A model generated the notes under the pieces. The model was not told the DNA's origin, did no database searches, and was given only the letters and a program-made list of their open reading frames with translations. This document shows, in pieces, positions 1 through 7,761 of a DNA stretch of 64,000 nucleotides. How positions within the stretch are numbered: position 1 is the stretch's first letter; each line of letters opens with the position of its first letter. The translations under genes were made by a program, and so were the position numbers. The stretch is from Novosphingopyxis iocasae (lineage in GTDB: Bacteria > Pseudomonadota > Alphaproteobacteria > Sphingomonadales > Sphingomonadaceae): assembly GCF_014334095.1 (NCBI RefSeq), contig NZ_CP060495.1, forward strand, positions 1,635,001 through 1,699,000, in the 5' to 3' direction.

Positions 1-749
1 ACGGAGGCGACCATGGACACCTCCAGCGCCTCGGCCGGCGTCAGATCGGGCAGGATGCCGGGCAGGCAGCTCGCCAGCAGCGACTTGCCCGCGCCGGGTG
101 GCCCGATCATCAGCAGGTTGTGCCCGCCCGCCGCGGCGATCTCCAGCGCGCGCTTGGCTGTCTCCTGCCCCTTCACCTGGCGCAGGTCCGGCCCGGCCAC
201 GCGCTCGCTTGCCTCGCCCGGCGCGGGCGGGGTGAGGACGGAGCTGCCGTTCAGATGGTTGAGCAGCGCAAGGAGGTCGGGCGTCGCCAGCAGGTTGAGC
301 TCGCCCGCCCAGGCTGCCTCCGCGCCCTGCGATGCCGGGCAGATGAGGCCGCGGTCGCTCTCCGAGGCGTGGAGCGCGGCCAGAAGCACGCCGGGCGAGG
401 CCGCCACGCGCCCGTCGAGGCCCAGCTCGCCCACCACGACATACTCGCTCAAGCTTTCTGCATCGGCCACGCCCATGGCGCCGAGCAGCGCGAGCGCGAT
501 CGGCAGGTCGTAATGCGAGCCTTCCTTGGGCAGATCGGCGGGCGAAAGATTCACGGTGATGCGCTTGGGCGGAAGCGACAGGCCGATGGCGGTGAGCGCG
601 CTGTGCACCCGCTCCCGGCTCTCGGCCACCGCCTTGTCGGCAAGCCCGACGATCGTGAATTTGGGCATGCCCGGCGCGATCTGGCACTGCACCTCCACGG
701 CGCGCGCCTCCAGCCCCAGATAGGCGGTCGTGGCGACCGTCGCGACCAT
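1..749 (-). CDS. comM: ComM/YifB family Mg-chelatase-like AAA+ ATPase (3' part outside window)
   Basis: Reading leftward from ATG at 749, the frame is open to the window edge, so about 249 N-terminal codons are present and the C-terminus is missing. The start has a strong GGGGGGAGG ribosome-binding site. The N-terminal part is the ChlI-like domain, opening MVATVATTAYLGLEARAVEV and carrying the VGLADKAVAESRERV stretch typical of YifB proteins. Near codon 220 comes the Walker A motif IGPPGAGKSLLAS. By family knowledge ComM is a hexameric branch-migration helicase used in natural transformation, although many YifB proteins have no tested role. It lies 100 bp downstream of the asparaginase gene on the same strand and may be the last gene of a dnaB-asparaginase-comM transcription unit. 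Confidence 0.9.
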   Translation of the reverse strand, partial: MVATVATTAYLGLEARAVEVQCQIAPGMPKFTIVGLADKAVAESRERVHSALTAIGLSLPPKRITVNLSPADLPKEGSHYDLPIALALLGAMGVADAESLSEYVVVGELGLDGRVAASPGVLLAALHASESDRGLICPASQGAEAAWAGELNLLATPDLLALLNHLNGSSVLTPPAPGEASERVAGPDLRQVKGQETAKRALEIAAAGGHNLLMIGPPGAGKSLLASCLPGILPDLTPAEALEVSMVAS

Positions 750-849
750 ATGCGTGCCTCCCCCCAGAAGCGGGCGGCCGGAGCGGACGCCTTAGCCGCG
801 ATAGTGTCGCGCGCGGACGCTCCTGACAAGCGCCGAAATGGAGGAAAGC

Positions 850-2049
850 TCAGTCCGCTTCGGAGACTTCGCCCACCAGATTGCATGCGAACAGGCGCTC
901 CACGTCCTTGCGCGCCCAGCCCTCATGCTCCGCGGCGGCGAGCAGCACCATCAGCTTGGCGAGCGCGGCGACGGGCGTCATGTCGCCCGAAGGGATCGCG
1001 CCCACCTGCGGCAGCCAGGCGCCCGCCGCATAGGCACTCGATGCCTGACGACCGGCGATGACCTGCGTGCTGTCGACCACGATCACGCCCGCCTCGCTTG
1101 CGGCCTGCAGCGCGCGGTAGACGGCGCCCTCGGCCGGGGCGTCGGGGTTGCCGGAGGGGAAGTTGCCCTCGCCATAGCCCAGGAGCACGAGGCCCTTGAG
1201 GCCGGTGGCGACACAGGCGTCGATTAGCCGCGCCATCTGCGCGGAGCCCGCGGCGGCATCGAAGGCGGCGGGAAAGGCGCTAAGCGGCATGACGGTGCAG
1301 GCGTCGATGCCGTACGTGATCGCCGCCAGCCGGTCGCGCACGCGCTGACGGACGGCGGGGTCGGCCAGGCTGACGGACCGGTCGGCGGGCCCGGGCAACA
1401 CGCGGGCGCAGTCCACGTCCAGCGCGATGCCATAGTCGCCCAGCGGCGGGTAGTTGGGCGAATCGAACGCGCGGAAGTCGCTGGCGTCCACCTTCAGCAC
1501 GCGCGATCCGCGGAACAGGCGCGCGTCAAAGTAGACGCAGACCTCCGGCAGCCCCAGCCGCGCACAGGCCACCGCCCCGCACAGGTTCTGGAAGGCGTCG
1601 GTGTTGAAGCGCAGCACATCCGGTTCGCCGCGCGCGTACATGGGCACCTGGCTGCCAGTGACGATGACGGGTTTGGACAAGAGCGCCTCCCCCGCCCCGC
1701 CGCAGCCAACGCGGTTCAGCAGGAACGGCAGCGCGGCTGCAGTGTAGTCCATCGAATCGGTGCCGTGGAGCAGCACGAACCCGTCGAACCGGTCATACTG
1801 CTCCAGAATGTAGTCCGCGATCCGGCACCAGTCGCGCGGCTGCAAATTGGTGCTGTCCAGCGTGCCGGTTGCCGCGTTCGGGAAGGCGAGCCCGGTGTCC
1901 CAGCTTAGCTCCAGCTCAGGGTACATCGCGGTCAGCACCGGCTCGATCAGCCGCCGCGAATTGGCCGCAAAATCCTCCGCGCTCATCGGCGCCAGCGGAG
2001 CGCCGACGCAGGCAATGGTCCCGCCGCTGTTGATGACGCAGATCTTCAT
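850..2049 (-). CDS. type I L-asparaginase-like amidohydrolase
   Basis: The 399-residue product hydrolyses L-asparagine (or a related amide) to aspartate and ammonia, by family. The N-terminus has the threonine-nucleophile motif NSGGTIA at residues 7-13, and the second catalytic motif appears as LLHGTDSM. The C-terminal half has YGEGNFPSG and GDMTPVAALAKLM, which match type I enzymes. No signal peptide is seen, so it is probably cytoplasmic. It is longer than the usual 330-350 residues, with an extra C-terminal segment. The start ATG at 2049 is the first in frame and lies 18 bp downstream of the dnaB stop, so co-transcription with dnaB is likely. Substrate choice cannot be read from the sequence. 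Confidence 0.88.
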   Translation of the reverse strand: MKICVINSGGTIACVGAPLAPMSAEDFAANSRRLIEPVLTAMYPELELSWDTGLAFPNAATGTLDSTNLQPRDWCRIADYILEQYDRFDGFVLLHGTDSMDYTAAALPFLLNRVGCGGAGEALLSKPVIVTGSQVPMYARGEPDVLRFNTDAFQNLCGAVACARLGLPEVCVYFDARLFRGSRVLKVDASDFRAFDSPNYPPLGDYGIALDVDCARVLPGPADRSVSLADPAVRQRVRDRLAAITYGIDACTVMPLSAFPAAFDAAAGSAQMARLIDACVATGLKGLVLLGYGEGNFPSGNPDAPAEGAVYRALQAASEAGVIVVDSTQVIAGRQASSAYAAGAWLPQVGAIPSGDMTPVAALAKLMVLLAAAEHEGWARKDVERLFACNLVGEVSEAD

Positions 2050-2067
2050 GAGGCTGTGCCCTACCCT

Positions 2068-3588
2068 CTATTCGTAATCGTCGTCCTGATAATAGTCGCC
2101 TGCCAGATCGCTGAATTTGGTGATCTCGCTCTGGAACTGCAGGGGCACGTTACCGGTGGAGCCGTGGCGCTGTTTGGCGACGATCAGGGTGGCGCGGTTG
2201 ACGAGCTGCTGGTGGCGTTCCTCCCATTGCGCCCATTTTTCCACTACATCGGGCGGGCTCGATCCGTCCTGATTGGGCGCATCGGGACGCAGCGCGTCGT
2301 GATAATATTCGGCGCGGTAGATGAAGAGCACGATATCGGCGTCCTGCTCGATCGAGCCCGATTCGCGAAGGTCAGAGAGCTGCGGGCGCTTGTCCTCGCG
2401 CTGCTCCACCGCGCGGCTGAGCTGCGATAGCGCAAGCACTGGGACGCTGAGTTCCTTGGCCAACATCTTGAGGCCACGGCTGATTTCCGAGATTTCATTT
2501 ACGCGGTTGTCGTTCGCGCGGCCCGTGCCCTGCAGCAGCTGCAGATAGTCGACGATGATGAGGCCGATGCCGTGGCGGCGCTGCAGGCGGCGGGCGCGGG
2601 CGCGAAGCGCCGCAATGGTGAGACCGGCGGTATCGTCGATATAGAGCGGCAGATCCTGCAATTCCCGGCTGGCACGGGACAGCTCGCGAAACTCCTCGCG
2701 GCTGATCTTGCCCATGCGCAAATGCTCGGACGAGATGCCCGACTGTTCCGCCAGAATACGCGTCGCCAACTGGTCGGCGGACATTTCCAGGCTGAAAAAG
2801 GCGGTCTTGGCGCCGACAGACTGCGCCGGATCGATGCCGTCTGCCATGTCGCGCATGTAACGGCTCGCCGCGTTGAACGCGAAGTTGGTGGCGAGCGCGG
2901 TCTTGCCCATGCCCGGACGCCCCGCAAGGATGGTAAGGTCGCTCGCGTGCAAGCCGCCGATCTTGCGGTTCACGCTGTCGAGACCCGTGGTGGTGCCGGA
3001 GAGGTTGCCGCCCGCCTGCAAGGCCCGCTCGACCATGCGGATCGCCTCGGTCGAGGCGGTAAGAAAGTCGGTCGCCTGTCCGCTCTCCCCTTCGCCTTCG
3101 GCCACCTTATAAAGCGCGCTTTCCGCGTCCTCGATCTGCTGTTTGGGATCGATCGATTCGCTTGTGTCCAGCGCCGCCTCGACTAGGTGCCGACCGACCG
3201 AGACCAGCTCGCGGAGCAGCGCAAGGTCATAGATCTGCTCGGCGAAGTTTCGCGCGCCGATCAGGCCGATATTGCTCTCGGTCAGGCGCACCAGATAGCC
3301 GGTGCCGCCCACTTCCTTCAGCGCCTCGTCATGCTCGAAAAAGGGTTTCAGCGTGACCGGCGTCACCACCATGTTGCGATCGAGCAGCTTCAGCACCTGA
3401 TCGTAGATGCGCCCGTGCAGCGGTTCGAAAAAATGCTGCGATTGCAGCTTGGTCTGCACGTCTTCCGCGATACGGTTGTCCAGGAGCAGCGCGCCCAACA
3501 GCGCGGCCTCCGCCTCGATATTGTGCGGCAGGCGGGTGGTCTCCTCGCCCTCCCCGCCATCGCTCACCAGTCTGATTGCTTCCGCCAT
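2068..3588 (-). CDS. dnaB: replicative DNA helicase DnaB
   Basis: This is the 5'-3' replicative helicase that unwinds the fork as a hexamer. The 506-residue protein has the DnaB N-terminal helical domain (about residues 20-125, starting RLPHNIEAEAALLGALL) and the RecA-like C-terminal domain with Walker A GRPGMGKT near residues 223-230. The later motifs FFSLEMS, IDDTAGLTI, LIIVDYLQLL and LSRAVEQREDKRPQLSDL are all present. The reading frame extends 64 codons further upstream, but the extension is Arg/Ser-rich and family-atypical. ATG at 3588 (MAEAIRLVSD) is therefore chosen, giving the usual length; its ribosome-binding site is weak. DnaA-box-like sites lie about 70-90 bp upstream. It heads a leftward group with the asparaginase and comM. 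Confidence 0.97.
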   Translation of the reverse strand: MAEAIRLVSDGGEGEETTRLPHNIEAEAALLGALLLDNRIAEDVQTKLQSQHFFEPLHGRIYDQVLKLLDRNMVVTPVTLKPFFEHDEALKEVGGTGYLVRLTESNIGLIGARNFAEQIYDLALLRELVSVGRHLVEAALDTSESIDPKQQIEDAESALYKVAEGEGESGQATDFLTASTEAIRMVERALQAGGNLSGTTTGLDSVNRKIGGLHASDLTILAGRPGMGKTALATNFAFNAASRYMRDMADGIDPAQSVGAKTAFFSLEMSADQLATRILAEQSGISSEHLRMGKISREEFRELSRASRELQDLPLYIDDTAGLTIAALRARARRLQRRHGIGLIIVDYLQLLQGTGRANDNRVNEISEISRGLKMLAKELSVPVLALSQLSRAVEQREDKRPQLSDLRESGSIEQDADIVLFIYRAEYYHDALRPDAPNQDGSSPPDVVEKWAQWEERHQQLVNRATLIVAKQRHGSTGNVPLQFQSEITKFSDLAGDYYQDDDYE

Positions 3589-3656
3589 GAGACGCCTGAT
3601 GAACCCTCGGCGGCGATGCTGGCAAGTGCGGCGGCGATTATCGCTGGGGAACGATC

Positions 3657-3675
3657 TGTGGATCGCTGTGGATAA
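3657..3675 (-). promoter_or_regulatory. tandem DnaA-box-like 9-mers upstream of dnaB
   Basis: On the minus strand, positions 3675-3667 read TTATCCACA, a perfect match to the strong DnaA-box consensus. Positions 3665-3657 read CGATCCACA, which matches at seven of nine bases. The two boxes are in the same orientation and one base apart. They sit in the 133-bp divergent region between dnaB and the UPF0262 gene, where DnaA could regulate dnaB. Binding is inferred. Confidence 0.6.
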
Positions 3676-3721
3676 AACATTACTGCTTGTCCCTGCGCGC
3701 TCATCGCCTATCGATGACGAC

Positions 3722-4204
3722 ATGGCGAACCCGCGCATCATCAAGGTAGAGCTGGACGAGGCGACGATCCTCTGGCGCAATGCCGATATCGAGCAGGAGC
3801 GCCGGATCGCGATCTTCGATCTGATCGAGGAAAACCATTTCGCGCCCTGCCGCGATTATCCGGACGGCTATGCGGGCCCCTATCAGCTTTATCTCTCGGT
3901 GAATGAGGGGCGACTGGTGCTCGACATCAAGCGCGAGGATGGCGGAGCGCTGGAGACGCTGATTCTGGGCCTGGGCCGCTTCCGCCGCCCGATCCGCGAT
4001 TATTTCGCGATCTGCGACAGCTATTATCAGGCAATTCGCAAGGCCACCGCGCAGGAAATCGAGACGATCGATATGGCCCGGCGCGGCGTCCACAATGACG
4101 CGGCCGAGCTGCTGAAGGAGCGGCTGGAGGGCAAGGTCGACGTCGATTTCGCCACCGCACGGCGGCTGTTCACATTGATCTGCGTTCTGCATATCAGGGG
4201 TTAG
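3722..4204 (+). CDS. UPF0262 family protein
   Basis: This 160-residue protein belongs to the UPF0262 family, found mainly in Alphaproteobacteria and of unknown function. I recognise it from the opening MANPRIIKVELDEATI, the RIAIFDLIEENHF segment and the central YQLYLSVNEGRLVLDI and RRPIRDYFAICDSYY stretches. The length equals the family norm when ATG 3722 is used. The frame is open far upstream, but that region overlaps dnaB antisense and shows no family character. It has no signal peptide or membrane segment and is rich in charged residues. It is divergent from dnaB and lies 65 bp before a GH25-like gene, with which it may be co-transcribed. Confidence 0.88.
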   Translation: MANPRIIKVELDEATILWRNADIEQERRIAIFDLIEENHFAPCRDYPDGYAGPYQLYLSVNEGRLVLDIKREDGGALETLILGLGRFRRPIRDYFAICDSYYQAIRKATAQEIETIDMARRGVHNDAAELLKERLEGKVDVDFATARRLFTLICVLHIRG

Positions 4205-4269
4205 AACTGCGGTGGCCGATTCACCGGCCCGCGCTCTCATCCAATCCGAATGACAGGGGAATTCACAAG

Positions 4270-4956
4270 GTGGCGCGACGGCGTGGCAAGCTGCTTGGCA
4301 TCGTTCTGGTGCTGCTGGTTCTCGGCGGACTGGCGGCGGGCGCGTGGCTGTTCGCAGTGCGCTGGGCCCCTTCGCGCGCGCAATATCCGGTACAGGGCGT
4401 CTATCTCGATACGCATGAGGAGCGCGCGACTTGGCCTACGATGAAAGCGACCGGCGTCGATTTCGCCTATCTGCTCGCCACCACCGGCAGCGACGGGCGC
4501 GATCAGGATTTCCAGCGGCGGTTGGCCGAGGCAAAGGCTGCAGGAGTGCGCGTGGGCGCGGTACACCGCTTTGATCTGTGCCGGCTGGCAGGCGATCAGG
4601 CAGGCAATTTCATCACCAACGTGCCGCGTGGGCGGGACATGCTGCCCCCGGTGATCGAGATGCGTTTCCTCGACAGTTGCAAGGACAGGCCGGGCCGTGC
4701 GCTGGTTCTTTCCGAGATTGCAGCGCTGATCGCGCAGATCGAAAACCATTCGGGCAAGCCCGCGGTAATCAAGCTGGGCAAGGATTTTGAGGCAATGTAC
4801 GATATCAGCACGGCGGTGAACCGCACCGTCTGGCTGCAACGTGATTTCTTTCCGCCGGATTATGCGGCAAGACCCTTCGTTATGTGGACGGCGAACGAAA
4901 AGCGCGACGTGGAGGGGCTGGAAGGCCCCGGCAACTGGGTGGTGGTACAGCCATGA
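4270..4956 (+). CDS. GH25 (lysozyme-like) family protein with altered catalytic residues
   Basis: The 228-residue protein has a basic N-terminus, one membrane anchor (about residues 8-30) and a periplasmic domain like glycoside hydrolase family 25, a TIM-barrel muramidase family. Family landmarks are QGVYLDTHEE (for the usual GIDVS), GVDFAYLLATTG (for the usual FVYIKATEG), AGVRVGAVHRFDLC and LPPVIEMRF (for the usual LPPVxDxE). In this hand alignment the Glu of KATEG is Thr, and the catalytic Asp-x-Glu pair reads Glu-Met-Arg. It may therefore be a non-hydrolytic peptidoglycan-binding protein or use other residues. The start is GTG at 4270. The stop overlaps the cdd start (ATGA), implying translational coupling with pyrimidine salvage genes, an odd partnership. 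Confidence 0.75.
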   Translation: MARRRGKLLGIVLVLLVLGGLAAGAWLFAVRWAPSRAQYPVQGVYLDTHEERATWPTMKATGVDFAYLLATTGSDGRDQDFQRRLAEAKAAGVRVGAVHRFDLCRLAGDQAGNFITNVPRGRDMLPPVIEMRFLDSCKDRPGRALVLSEIAALIAQIENHSGKPAVIKLGKDFEAMYDISTAVNRTVWLQRDFFPPDYAARPFVMWTANEKRDVEGLEGPGNWVVVQP

Positions 4957-5417
4957 GCGGTGATTTTTCCGGACTGGACCTGGCGTTGGTGGTCGAGGCG
5001 CGCAAGGCGATGGCGAACGCCTATGCGCCCTATAGTCGCTTCGCGGTGGGCGCGGCGGTTGAGCTGGACAACGGCACCGTCGTGCGCGGCTGCAATCTGG
5101 AAAATGCGAGCTACGGCCTGGCGTTATGCGCAGAAGCCACAGCACTCGCCACAGTGAACGCGCATGGCGGCTTTGCCCGCGTGCGCCGCATTGCCATCGC
5201 CGGCGGCCCGATGGACGCCGATCCGGGCGCACCCAGCGCCGTCGTCACTCCCTGCGGACGCTGCCGCCAGATGATCCGCGAAGCGCGCGATGTAGGCGCC
5301 GCGGAAATCCGCATCATTTGCGCAGGCGCGCACGGAGAAACGATGCGGGTCTACGGGATCGATGACCTGCTGCCCGATGCGTTCGGGCCGAGCAATTTGA
5401 GCCAGGGGACCGCATGA
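4953..5417 (+). CDS. cdd: cytidine deaminase
   Basis: The product deaminates cytidine and deoxycytidine to uridine and deoxyuridine in pyrimidine salvage. The 154-residue length matches homotetrameric enzymes. Visible motifs are NLENASYG (residues 48-55, ribose binding), CAE at 59-61 (zinc Cys and catalytic Glu) and PCGRC at 100-104 (two further zinc cysteines). The start overlaps the GH25-like stop and the stop overlaps the dcd start (ATGA in both cases), so the three genes are almost certainly translated from one message. Cdd and Dcd together feed dUMP synthesis from cytosine nucleotides. Confidence 0.95.
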   Translation: MSGDFSGLDLALVVEARKAMANAYAPYSRFAVGAAVELDNGTVVRGCNLENASYGLALCAEATALATVNAHGGFARVRRIAIAGGPMDADPGAPSAVVTPCGRCRQMIREARDVGAAEIRIICAGAHGETMRVYGIDDLLPDAFGPSNLSQGTA

Positions 5418-5968
5418 GCATTCTTTCCGATATCTGGATCCGTGAGCAGGCGCAGGGCCATGCCATGATCGAGCCGTTCGTCGAGGCGCAGCGGCGGGAC
5501 AACTGCATCAGCTATGGCCTCAGCTCCTATGGCTATGACGCGCGCGTGGCGGACGAGTTCAAGATCTTCACCAATGTCGACAGTGCGGTGGTGGACCCCA
5601 AGAACTTCGATTCGAACAGCTTCGTCGATCGCAAGACCGATTGTTGCATCATTCCCCCCAACAGCTTCGCCCTTGCCCGCACGGTGGAATATTTCCGGGT
5701 GCCGCGCGACGTGCTGGTCATTTGCCTCGGCAAATCGACCTATGCGCGTTGCGGTATCATCGTGAACGTCACGCCGCTGGAACCGGGCTGGGAGGGGCAT
5801 GTCACGCTGGAATTTTCCAACACCACACCGCTGCCCGCCAAGGTTTACGCCAATGAAGGCGCCTGCCAGTTCCTGTTCCTGAAGGGCGATCAGCCCTGTG
5901 AGACGAGCTACGCCGATCGCGCCGGAAAATATATGGGCCAGCGCGGCGTGACCCTGCCGAAATTGTAA
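5414..5968 (+). CDS. dcd: dCTP deaminase
   Basis: Deaminates dCTP to dUTP, the main route to dUMP in many Gram-negative bacteria. The 184-residue protein is of family length. It has the trimeric dUTPase-like fold signatures [20 protein letters not shown] (phosphate-binding Ser and Arg) and [19 protein letters not shown], which includes the catalytic Glu, followed by GACQFLF. It starts inside the cdd stop codon and is the last gene of the GH25-like/cdd/dcd unit. No terminator with a T-run is seen before the ctrA leader region that begins immediately afterwards. Confidence 0.96.
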   Translation: MSILSDIWIREQAQGHAMIEPFVEAQRRDNCISYGLSSYGYDARVADEFKIFTNVDSAVVDPKNFDSNSFVDRKTDCCIIPPNSFALARTVEYFRVPRDVLVICLGKSTYARCGIIVNVTPLEPGWEGHVTLEFSNTTPLPAKVYANEGACQFLFLKGDQPCETSYADRAGKYMGQRGVTLPKL

Positions 5969-6147
5969 AGATCAGGGGGCGGCATTAGCGATTCGGTAAG
6001 CTCTGATCGCCCGCGACTCGCCGGTTTCCGTGGGTTTACGTCTTATTAACCTTTTGCATTCATTTGTCGGATGGTTAATAATGCTGGCGCGTATCCGTTT
6101 CAGGGATCGGAACGTGCGGACCGAATGAGTCACAAAGGGGCGACCTC
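5969..6147 (+). promoter_or_regulatory. ctrA upstream region with GANTC sites and CtrA half-sites
   Basis: This 179-bp non-coding region carries three GANTC sites (GATTC 5990-5994, GACTC 6015-6019, GAGTC 6127-6131), the target of the cell-cycle methylase CcrM. It also has an inverted pair TTAACC (6046-6051) and ATGGTTAA (6071-6078). The latter is the reverse complement of TTAACCAT, a CtrA half-site known from Caulobacter. In Caulobacter, ctrA is controlled by GANTC methylation through GcrA and by CtrA itself, so the same logic is likely here. The sites are seen; their use is inferred. Confidence 0.6.
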
Positions 6148-6855
6148 ATGCGTGTACTTCTGATCGAAGACGAGCCGACCACCGCGAAAGCGATCGAGAT
6201 GATGCTCGCCGCTGAAGGCTTCAATGTCTACACCACGGATCTGGGCGAAGAAGGCCTCGATCTGGGCAAGCTGTATGATTACGACATCATCTGCTTGGAC
6301 CTGAACCTGCCGGACATGCACGGCTACGACGTCCTAAAGAAACTGCGCGTCGCCAAGGTGCAAACGCCGGTGCTGATCCTCTCAGGCGTCGGTGAAATGG
6401 ATTCCAAGGTGCGCAGCTTCGGCTTCGGTGCCGACGATTACGTCACCAAGCCCTTCCACCGCGAAGAGTTGATCGCGCGTATTCACGCCGTTGTGCGCCG
6501 TTCCAAGGGCCATTCCCAGTCGGTCATCCGCACCGGCAAGCTTGCCGTGAACCTCGATGCCAAGACCGTGGAGGTGGACGGCAACCGCGTGCACCTCACC
6601 GGCAAGGAATATGCGATGCTGGAGCTGCTCAGCTTGCGCAAGGGTACCACGCTCACCAAGGAAATGTTCCTCAACCACCTCTATGGTGGGATGGACGAGC
6701 CGGAACTGAAGATTATCGACGTCTTCATCTGCAAGCTACGCAAGAAGCTCAGCCTGGCCTGCGAAGGCGAAAACTATATCGAAACCGTCTGGGGCCGCGG
6801 CTATGTGCTGCGTGACATCGACGAAGACGGAACGGAACGCACCCGCGCCGCCTGA
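6148..6855 (+). CDS. ctrA: cell-cycle response regulator CtrA
   Basis: CtrA is the OmpR/PhoB-type master regulator that controls cell cycle, division, motility or related functions in Alphaproteobacteria. The 235-residue protein has a receiver domain (about 1-120) with the acidic pocket EDE and phospho-acceptor Asp51 in [13 protein letters not shown], the conserved Lys in VTKPFH, and a winged-helix DNA-binding domain (about 125-225) with [10 protein letters not shown] and [12 protein letters not shown]. The C-terminus is Ala-Ala, the form of degradation tag that ClpXP reads in Caulobacter CtrA. A good GGGGCGACC-type leader precedes ATG 6148. A strong terminator follows at 6893. The proposed proteolysis helper RcdA is encoded 12 kb away in this window. 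Confidence 0.97.
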   Translation: MRVLLIEDEPTTAKAIEMMLAAEGFNVYTTDLGEEGLDLGKLYDYDIICLDLNLPDMHGYDVLKKLRVAKVQTPVLILSGVGEMDSKVRSFGFGADDYVTKPFHREELIARIHAVVRRSKGHSQSVIRTGKLAVNLDAKTVEVDGNRVHLTGKEYAMLELLSLRKGTTLTKEMFLNHLYGGMDEPELKIIDVFICKLRKKLSLACEGENYIETVWGRGYVLRDIDEDGTERTRAA

Positions 6856-6892
6856 TCGGCCGCGCGAAAACCTTCATCAAGGATCGAGTGAA

Positions 6893-6918
6893 GGCGGTGC
6901 CGCGGCGCCGCCTTTTTT
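6893..6918 (+). terminator. rho-independent terminator after ctrA
   Basis: A GC-rich stem (GGCGGTGCC pairing with GGCGCCGCC around a two-base tip) is followed by six T residues. It lies 38 bp after the ctrA stop and touches the stop codon of the convergent metallophosphoesterase gene. Confidence 0.85.
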
Positions 6919-7694
6919 CATTCCGCCGTATCGATGAACCAGCGTTCGGTGCCTTCCAGCCCGATCGCGGTCAGTTTGCCGCTTTCCCATGCACCGGTAT
7001 CGATGCCGATGCGGTGGCCGCGCTCTTCCACCTCTTCACTGATCGTGTGTCCGTGCACCACCAGCTTGTCGAGCCGCCCCTTATGATCGAGGAACTCCTC
7101 ACGGATCCAGCGCAGATGCCTCGCCTTCTGCGAATCGAGCGGCACGTCCGGCTTCACGCCCGCATGCACGAACAGATAATCGCCGATCGCGATGCTATCC
7201 TCGAACGCTTCGATGAAGGCGGCATGTTCTTCCGGCACGACCTGCGGGATGCGCTGGGCCAGTTCGGCATGATCAAGTGCGTTCATTTCCTCTTCGGACA
7301 GGCCATAGCTCATCACCGTCTCACGCCCGCCAATCCTGTAGAAAAAGCGCGCGACTTCCTTGGAGGGTGAGCGCACTGCCTCCAGGAACACCTCTTCATG
7401 ATTGCCGGCGAGAAACCGCACATTGCCGCGCGTTGCGCCCAGCTTCATCGCGCGTTCGACCACGCCGCGCGAGTCGGGCCCGCGATCAACCAGATCGCCG
7501 AGCAGGATCAGTGTGGTCTCCGCGTTGCCCCGCGCCGTATCGTCCGCCTCGATCTTCGCCAGCAGCGCATCGAACAGGTCCGCGCGGCCGTGGATATCGC
7601 CGATCGCATAGACGCGCTCCCCCTCCGGGATGCTCGCCTTGCGGCCGCGCGGGCCGACCACGTCTTTTTTGCGTTTGAGAAGTCTCAGTACCAT
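6918..7694 (-). CDS. calcineurin-like metallophosphoesterase (PrpA/ApaH-like serine/threonine phosphatase)
   Basis: The 258-residue cytoplasmic protein carries the full dinuclear metal signature: AIGDIHGRADLF (residues ~30-41), LLGDLVDRGPDS and FLAGNHEEVF, then HAGVKPDVPLDSQ and VVHGHT. These are characteristic of PPP-family bacterial phosphatases related to PrpA and diadenosine tetraphosphatases. The likely activity is dephosphorylation of phosphoproteins or small nucleotides; the substrate cannot be read from the sequence. The start is ATG at 7694. It is transcribed toward ctrA and shares the terminator region with it. It follows the enoyl-reductase-like gene on the same strand with a 67-bp gap. 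Confidence 0.9.
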   Translation of the reverse strand: MVLRLLKRKKDVVGPRGRKASIPEGERVYAIGDIHGRADLFDALLAKIEADDTARGNAETTLILLGDLVDRGPDSRGVVERAMKLGATRGNVRFLAGNHEEVFLEAVRSPSKEVARFFYRIGGRETVMSYGLSEEEMNALDHAELAQRIPQVVPEEHAAFIEAFEDSIAIGDYLFVHAGVKPDVPLDSQKARHLRWIREEFLDHKGRLDKLVVHGHTISEEVEERGHRIGIDTGAWESGKLTAIGLEGTERWFIDTAE

Positions 7695-7761
7695 AAGGCC
7701 AAACAGATTGCCGAAAAGCGCGCGCTTATAGCCTGCCTCGCTGAACTCAAGCTTGATCGCG

